DNA from: Hymenoscyphus infarciens
Taxonomy: Eukaryota > Ascomycota > Leotiomycetes > Helotiales > Helotiaceae
Length of the DNA stretch: 64,000 bases
Assembly (NCBI GenBank): GCA_001414345.1
Contig: LLCB01000169.1
Span: 59,100 to 123,099, forward strand
Reading direction: 5' to 3'
A model generated the notes under the pieces. It worked only from the letters and a program-made list of their open reading frames with translations, was not told where the DNA came from and ran no database searches. Each line of letters opens with the position of its first letter. Position 1 is the stretch's first letter. Shown here one piece after another: positions 57,692 through 64,000 of this stretch. Position numbers and translations under genes: made by a program.

Positions 57692-58741
57692 TCAAAAGAC
57701 TTCTTCTACAGAATTTCCAAACCACGATCCAAGCTCATCAGTATCATTCTCCTTTTCCGAACTGAAGTAATTAGTCAACCTCGCGGACTCGTCGCCCTCG
57801 ATTGGCCACTCCACCTTGGCAGCCGCATTCTTCAAATCCAACATATCCTTTGCAGTCCCCCAACTAAACCGACACTCACTCCCCCATCCAAACACCGGAT
57901 CCATATTCCTTTTTAACCACCCCGAACATCTCGCATCAGAAGGATATCCAGATCCCCAAGACACCTCTTCCGGCACCTTCGTTCCACCCATTTCCTCATC
58001 CCCAGCCTTCTTAGGCTCCACATAACTCTCGTATAGAACTTCCAACGCAGCATCTCTCGTCACTTTGGCGCACACACTAGCAGCACTAACACAAGGGTAA
58101 AGACTATCCGCCTTCTTCGCGACCGTAACCTTAGCCGTCGGGAATATCTTCTCCAGCTTCCTCTGATAAGTCTCCGGATTCCCAATCGTATCAATAAAGA
58201 TTTCCTTAACATTGACACCCTGCTTATAAACTCCCTGTATCAATCCAATTGTCGCGTCCATCGCTTGCGCATTCAAATTATAAGTGCTTGTTGGTTTCAT
58301 CATATTCGCGCCAATGTCTCGCGCGGACATTACTTCGACCGCCCATCCACACTGTGTGTATAAATCTGTTTCTGGTGTACATAGTTTCTCCATGAGGTTT
58401 GAGCGTACGGCGGGAGTCAGGACTTTGCTGTCGTCAAAATGGTGGGTTTGACGGAGGAGAGGGTCGGAGAGGGGGAGGGGGAGGTAGAAGAGGCCGTAGA
58501 CCATGGGGCCTAGGACTGGACCTCTACCTGCTTCGTCGACTCCTAGGGCGCATGGTGGGCCGGCTGTTGGTTCTTCATTTGGGTTGGAATTTGGTGGTGG
58601 GAGGAGGGAGGGTGGAACGGGGGAGAAGTGGTTGTAGGATGCGCCGGTTAGGAGGAGGTCGTGGTGAATTGAGGGGGCGATGAATACATCTGGAGTTGGG
58701 GTTTCGAGGGTGATATCTTCGTCCATTTTTGTGTCTGCCAT
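57692..58741 (-). CDS. RNH201: Ribonuclease H2 catalytic subunit A
   Basis: Catalytic subunit of RNase H2, which removes ribonucleotides from DNA and RNA-DNA hybrids in the nucleus. Single exon, 349 aa, starting MADTKMDEDITLETP at 58741; an in-frame ATG at 58897 would add 52 residues with few acidic positions after residue 8. The eukaryotic type-2 RNase HII core is present: CALGVDEAGRGPVLGPMVYG with the Asp-Glu pair, HHFDDSKVLTPAVR, EIFIDTIGNPETYQRKLEKI (third Asp), and AKKADSLYPCVSAASVCAKV (fourth Asp). The substrate-recognition GRG is in AGRGP. The WGSGYPSD...W motif and C-terminal acidic tail are typical. Partner subunits B and C are not in the window. Confidence 0.93.
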   Translation of the reverse strand: MADTKMDEDITLETPTPDVFIAPSIHHDLLLTGASYNHFSPVPPSLLPPPNSNPNEEPTAGPPCALGVDEAGRGPVLGPMVYGLFYLPLPLSDPLLRQTHHFDDSKVLTPAVRSNLMEKLCTPETDLYTQCGWAVEVMSARDIGANMMKPTSTYNLNAQAMDATIGLIQGVYKQGVNVKEIFIDTIGNPETYQRKLEKIFPTAKVTVAKKADSLYPCVSAASVCAKVTRDAALEVLYESYVEPKKAGDEEMGGTKVPEEVSWGSGYPSDARCSGWLKRNMDPVFGWGSECRFSWGTAKDMLDLKNAAAKVEWPIEGDESARLTNYFSSEKENDTDELGSWFGNSVEEVF

Positions 58742-58909
58742 TTTGAAGTGATGTGTTGTTGATCCAAAAATTGTAGCTTTTTTTGGTGTGGAAAATGAGT
58801 TGATTGGGAGACGTGTAGAGAGAGACGCGACAAGGAAAGTACGTGTTGACAGCCGAGGTCCTGCCGCCTTAATGTCCAAATGAGAATTAGGATGCAAGAG
58901 GGCGCGGTT

Positions 58910-61900
58910 GACAGTTTTACGATTTAGCCCTAGCCCCGATTCGGCCCTAGCCCCATGCTAAGAGCGCTAAGTCTCAGCCTTAACCCCACCCTAAAACCAC
59001 CTATTTATATATACTCTCTTTTAAATAGATTCTATTAAGACAACACCACCCTACTATATACTAGTCTATATATATCTAAAGAGCGAGCAATTACGCTTCT
59101 AATACACTTAAAATTATCTAAATTAGACTCTTTTTAATAGCGCTATCGTAATCTAAAATAATTTATATAAATATAATCTATAGAAAGCTACTTATATACT
59201 CTAACTACTAATATCTCTAGATCGGCGATAGCTCTCTTTTAATACTACTCCTCTAAAAGAGCTTTAAATTAAAAGATAAATAGATATATTAATTATTTAA
59301 GCTTTAAGAAGTATTTTAATAAAAAAAGTACGATAAACAGGCGTAGTAGCGTTAAGTAATAAATTATTAAAAATTATAACTTTAGTAGACTTTTAGTAGT
59401 ACTAAAACTAAGAACACTAGTATAATAAAAACACTTAAGTTATATATATAAAAGTAAATTAAAAGAGCTATAATTAATTAAATAGATTAATTAGATACTA
59501 ATTAATTTATCTACTAAGTATAAAGTAAAAGGGCCTCCTATATTATACTTAACTTTTTAAGTATTAATACCTCTTAGTTTAAGAGAGTCTCTTCTACCTT
59601 ACTAAACCTACTATATCTAAAACATCTATTCTACTAAAACGCTACCTTTTAAACTATTAACTAGTAGATTAGAAGCTCTCTTTCTATTAGTATAGGCTCT
59701 TATAGTATTTTTACTATATAATATATATAAAGCACTTCTAAAGTAGATAGTTAATAGTCTACTTTTATAAGACGCCTAGGTCTAAACTATTAACTAATCT
59801 ACGTAGCCTTCTTAGCTATCTCTTTTATTTATACTCTAAAAGTGTTTCTATATATACTAAAAGTATTAAAAAAGAGCCTATTATACTTATTTTACTCCTA
59901 GAGCTTTAAAACTTATAATTAGATATACTTATATATAAAGTATAGGTGAACTTAGTAAGAGCTTCTTAAATTAAGAGACTTATTAAGATTAGCTAGACTA
60001 TACTTTTCTCGCTTTTCTTATAATATATTTATTACTTTTAAAGATTATCTCTTACTTTTAGAGGTATTTATATATAATTAATCTTCTTTTTCTTTTATTA
60101 GATTACTATATATATCCTAGACGCTTATATAGTTATTTTACTTCTAATATCTCTATATAATCGGTTAATCCTTTATATATGTATATATACTCTTATTCTT
60201 AGAGTATATATATTTAGTTTTAAATTAAGAATTATTCTAAGCTAAACTTATAGATATCTTATTCTCTTACTAGTAAGCTAATTTAATATTATTATATATA
60301 CCTTTTATACCTACTTTCTTTCTATTCTTATCTCTAAAGCACTACTAAAAGAGCTCTTAATCTCTCTTATATATATAATCTTAGGCAAAGAAATAAAGCT
60401 ATTAATATATTAGTAATTACTTCTTAATTTAAGAAGCTTTACTTATACTATACTAGCTTATCTTATAACGTTATAAGGTTACTACCTCCTTTTGTATTAT
60501 ACTAAGTATGCTTTTCTAGTACTTTAAAAGGAGAGGTATATCTCTTATCTTAATTAAAGTACTCTTATACTTTTAATCTTAAAAAATATACTTAATATCC
60601 TTATACTCTATAGCTATATCTACTTTTACTTTATTAGTAGTAATACTTATAAAGCCAAGCTTAGAGATATCTACCGTTGTCTCTCTTTTTCTCTTTCTCT
60701 TTACTCTCTAAATTTCAAAGGCTTTTAGCTAAGCCTTAAACGTTAGCTAGGAAATTAGTATACTAGAAGTATTAATCCTAGCCTTATACTTAGCTCTTTT
60801 TAAAGCTAAAAGCTCTGAATTCTTTAAATTAGAGCTTGTTTAAAAGAGGTAATTATAAGTACTTTAGTGTTTATACTTATAAAGGTGGTAGTAGTATACG
60901 TAGTATTTGCTAGACACTCTAGTACTAGGAGAGGCTTACTTTAAAGGAGGGGTATAAGAGTAGAGGTAGAGGTAGAGAAGAAGGTCAGCTACTACTTATT
61001 TCTCGTATTCTTATAAAGGAAGGTCTTTCTTTTACCTTTTAAGAGCAAATTTAGTAGGTGTTTTAAAATCTCGCTTAGTAAATCGTCTAGCGGCTTTAAA
61101 GAGTGTAAATCGCTTATAGAGGTAACGATTATTAGAATCTAGATCGGTTTAAGCTAAATATATAGTATTAAGTGAATTAGAGGACTTAGAGGTAGAGGAC
61201 AAGTATATAAGCTCTTAAGCTAATTAAGTACTCTCTTTCTCCTTCTTTACTCTAGGCTTTTTTAGAGGTATATTAAGAGAGGATAAAAGAGTATAAGAAA
61301 GTAAAAGATAAATAAATAGAGTAGGAAAGTAAAGGTATAGATTTAGGTATAATTATCTAGATTAGTCTTCTAGGCTTCTAAATTTAAGAGGCTTTAGTAT
61401 ATAGAGAGGCTAGTATATAGGGTATTAGTATACTATAATATTGATTACTTCCTTTTTAAGCTCTTACTTTAAGAAGGAATTTAATAAATTTAAAGAGTAT
61501 TTCTTTAACTCTCTACTCTCGATTATCTGCTTAATCGATTATTCTTTTAATTAATTATCCTTTTAATTAATTATCCTCTTTTGAATTATCCTTTCTTAAT
61601 TATTCTCTCTCGAATTATTCTCTCTTACTTATCTCTCTCTTAATTATTCTCTTCTTATCTTATTTAATTATAGATTATATTAAGAGTTAAAAGCTAGCTT
61701 AAAAGCTTAAAAAGGAGTTCTTAGATATTATAGATATTAATAAGAATATACTTAAAACTTATAATACTCTTAATAGAGTAAGTAATACCTTTCCTAGAGA
61801 TGTTACTCTTAAGGTTAAGAAGGAATTTAACCTTAAACTTTTATAAGAAGACGTTAAAAAGCTTTTAAAAGCTACTCTTACTACTAGTACTTAAAGGTAA

Positions 61901-62594
61901 TATATAAGCTTTTAGAAAGGCTTTCTCTTCTACGTTATTTTAATAGGTAAAGTTTAAGTACTTAAACGATTTACTAAGTATATACCTAACTTTGTAATCT
62001 CTTAGATTACTAAGTATTATAAAGGGAAGGATAGTATTAAGAGAGACTTCTACTTAAAAGCTTAAAAGATAAGAGCGGCTACCTTCTAGGGTTTCTATTA
62101 ATAGTATAATTAGAGAACCTAGGAGTAGTAGAAGACGATATAAGGTCTATTTAATAGTAATCTTTTAGTATTAAAGGATATAAGTATATATATAACCTTC
62201 TTACTTAAGAAAAAGATATATCTAATCTTCTTTTATTACTCTCTAAAAGTAAGAGACTAATTTACTTGCTTTTAGGTATAAGTAGAGGAGGTCTTAATAA
62301 GTATATACTAGCTTACTAAGGATAAATTAAAGCTTTTTTATAATATAAATAGCTCTTAGAATTTAAAAGACTTTAATAGTAATTAGAGTAACGTTGAAGA
62401 GAAGTCTTAGTAGGTAGAAGAGAGGTAACGCTATATAATATAAGTAGTATATCTTCTTACCTTTTTATACCTACTTCGTATTAATAAAGTACTTAATATT
62501 AAATATTATTATATTAAGTAGATGAGAGACAATAATAGTAGAGAGATTAGGCTTACTTTAAGGTTCTATAAAATACACTAGTTTAGTAGTAAGT

Positions 62595-62650
<56 letters not shown>

Positions 62651-63380
62651 CTCTCTTACTAATTTATTAAAAGAGGTCTAACCTTTCTACCTTTATTATA
62701 ACAAAGAGAAGCCTTATATATGCCTTATAAGAGCTCTTTTAAAGTAGATATATTACTCTTAAATTACTAAGAGATATCTCTTTTAACGCTATACTACCTA
62801 CAATATCCTTATTAAAGAGAATAAGCTAATTATAAGTATACTACATATTCCCTCTTACTTTAAGAAGCTTTTTATTAATTACTTACTTTACTTAGACCTA
62901 GGATACCTTTCTTAAAGCTTTTTATAGAAACCTTATTAAGATTAGAGAGATAAACCTTAGTACCTATAGTATATATACCTTTTGCTAAGAAGAGGTAAGA
63001 TATCTTATAAGTATATTAGAGTAGAATATTCCTAGAATATATAACTAGAGCGGATAGTCTCTTAAGTTTAATAACCTAACGATTATATACTATTTACTAG
63101 AGTAGAATAACAACCTAGTAAACTTAAGAGAGGACTTTATAAAGCCTCTTAAATTATAAATAAAGATATACCTTATATATAGTAGAGTATACTTAAATTA
63201 TAAGTAAAAGTACTAGTATATAGATAATTAAGATATATAAATATTTAAGAACTTAACTTAAAACTCGCTTATTTACCTCTAAGATTAAGAGGCTTTAATA
63301 TACTCTATACTACTTATAAATAATAGAGAGTATTAATATTTATATATAATAAAGTAAACAAATAAGTTAATAAAGTTTCT
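58910..63380. other. AT-rich RIP-like island, no intact genes
   Basis: From about 58980 the sequence becomes AT-rich and almost lacks CA and TG dinucleotides for over 4 kb (best seen in 59500-59900), while TA is everywhere. No open frame exceeds 60 codons. This is what strong RIP leaves of a transposon or repeat. The original element type cannot be read. The edge near 58925-58960 carries a duplicated CCCTAGCCCC motif. The island contains the (CT)n tract at 62601-62648. Confidence 0.75.
62601..62648. repeat. (CT)n microsatellite, about 24 units
   Basis: Uninterrupted CT dinucleotide run inside the RIP-like island, followed by ACCTCTCTTAC. Confidence 0.95.
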
Positions 63381-64000
63381 AGTCTTAATTTAAGAGACTT
63401 TTAAGCTTATTTAGTAGATAATACTAATATTTAATACTCTAGATAACTAAATATATCTATATAAGATATATAAAAGTATACTAGCTAGTAGAGATATAAC
63501 TAAATAGAAGATTCTCTCTTAATTTAAGAGTCTTTTAAGCTTATTTAGTAGATAATACTAATACTTAATACTCTAGATAACTAAATATATCTATATAAGA
63601 TATATAAAAGTATACTAGCTAGTAGAGATATAACTAAATAGGAGATTCTCTCTTAATTTAAGAGACTTTTAAGCTTATTTAGTAGATAATACTAATATTT
63701 AATACTCTAGATAACTAAATATATCTATATAAGATATATAAAAGTATACTAGCTAGTAGAGATATAACTAAATAGAAGATTCTCTCTTAATTTAAGAGTC
63801 TTTTAAGCTTATTTAGTAGATAATACTAATACTTAATACTCTAGATAACTAAATATATCTATATAAGATATATAAAAGTATACTAGCTAGTAGAGATATA
63901 ACTTAATAGGAGATTCTCTCTTAATTTAAGAGTCTTTTAAGCTTATTTAGTAGATAATACTAATACTTAATACTCTAGATAACTAAATATATCTATATAA
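63380..64000. repeat. 134-bp satellite array, at least 4.6 copies, open at the window end
   Basis: Units begin with TAATTTAAGAG(A/T)CTTTTAAG at about 63387, 63521, 63655, 63789 and 63923: an exact 134-bp period. Units are AT-rich and include GATAATACTAATA, CTCTAGATAACTAAATATAT and AAAAGTATACTAGCTAGTAG. Copies 1 and 3 share variants (AGACT, ATATTTAATA) that copies 2, 4 and 5 lack (AGTCT, ATACTTAATA), giving an A-B-A-B-B order. Confidence 0.95.

Noticed and set aside
59000..64000. CRISPR-like interpretation of the 134-bp array
   Set aside because: Units are contiguous, with no variable spacers, and the host is a fungus; it is a satellite.

Overview
The window is chromosomal DNA of a filamentous ascomycete. 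Coding exons are joined by short GT-AG introns (mostly 50-125 nt), often with CTAAC/CTGAC-type branch sites. The gene content is typical of Pezizomycotina: Pth11-like and DUF7702 membrane proteins, DUF3433, DUF3824, questin oxidase and GMC oxidoreductase. Protein flavour suggests Leotiomycetes (Helotiales/Sclerotiniaceae-like), but that is an impression, not a proof. Ordinary gene-rich DNA alternates with AT-rich islands nearly devoid of CA/TG dinucleotides, the signature of repeat-induced point mutation (RIP).

Layout. 0.5-10.2 kb: two long minus-strand genes, a DUF3824 Arg/Ser-Glu-rich protein and an unrecognised 1051-aa five-exon protein. 10.2-15.3 kb: a gene-free repeat block with an inverted-repeat element, a long GAA microsatellite and decayed direct repeats. 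15.3-22.8 kb: a DUF7702 membrane protein, a seven-exon DUF3433 membrane protein broken by one in-frame TGA, and a divergent pair, mitochondrial ribosomal protein bL21m and ribosome-biogenesis factor Nsa2. 22.8-29.7 kb: a 435-bp MITE with TTA target duplication, an alpha/beta-hydrolase relic and a Pth11-like receptor gene. 29.7-37.7 kb: a secreted GMC oxidoreductase, a DEDD exonuclease-like protein (Gfd2/YDR514C type), a doubtful Q/N/T-rich gene and a small secreted lysozyme-like protein. 37.7-46.2 kb: an intron-containing tRNA-Asn followed by three separate inverted-repeat elements and gene-free DNA. 46.2-58.7 kb: a long SAM-dependent methyltransferase, an alpha/beta-hydrolase pseudogene with several lesions, a UBE3D-like E3 ligase divergent from a questin oxidase-like Baeyer-Villiger enzyme, and RNase H2 catalytic subunit A. 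59-64 kb: an AT-rich RIP-like island ending in a 134-bp satellite array that runs off the window.

No metabolic cluster, CRISPR or phage-like system was found. The strongest unusual signals are the mobile-element landscape (four different inverted-repeat elements), three broken genes, the satellite with an alternating A/B unit pattern, and the gene-structure oddities: an ATG-only first exon in NSA2, a 69-nt internal exon in the DUF3433 gene and a 405-nt intron in the UBE3D gene. Intron boundaries were read by eye. For every multi-exon gene called with confidence the exon sum is an exact multiple of three.
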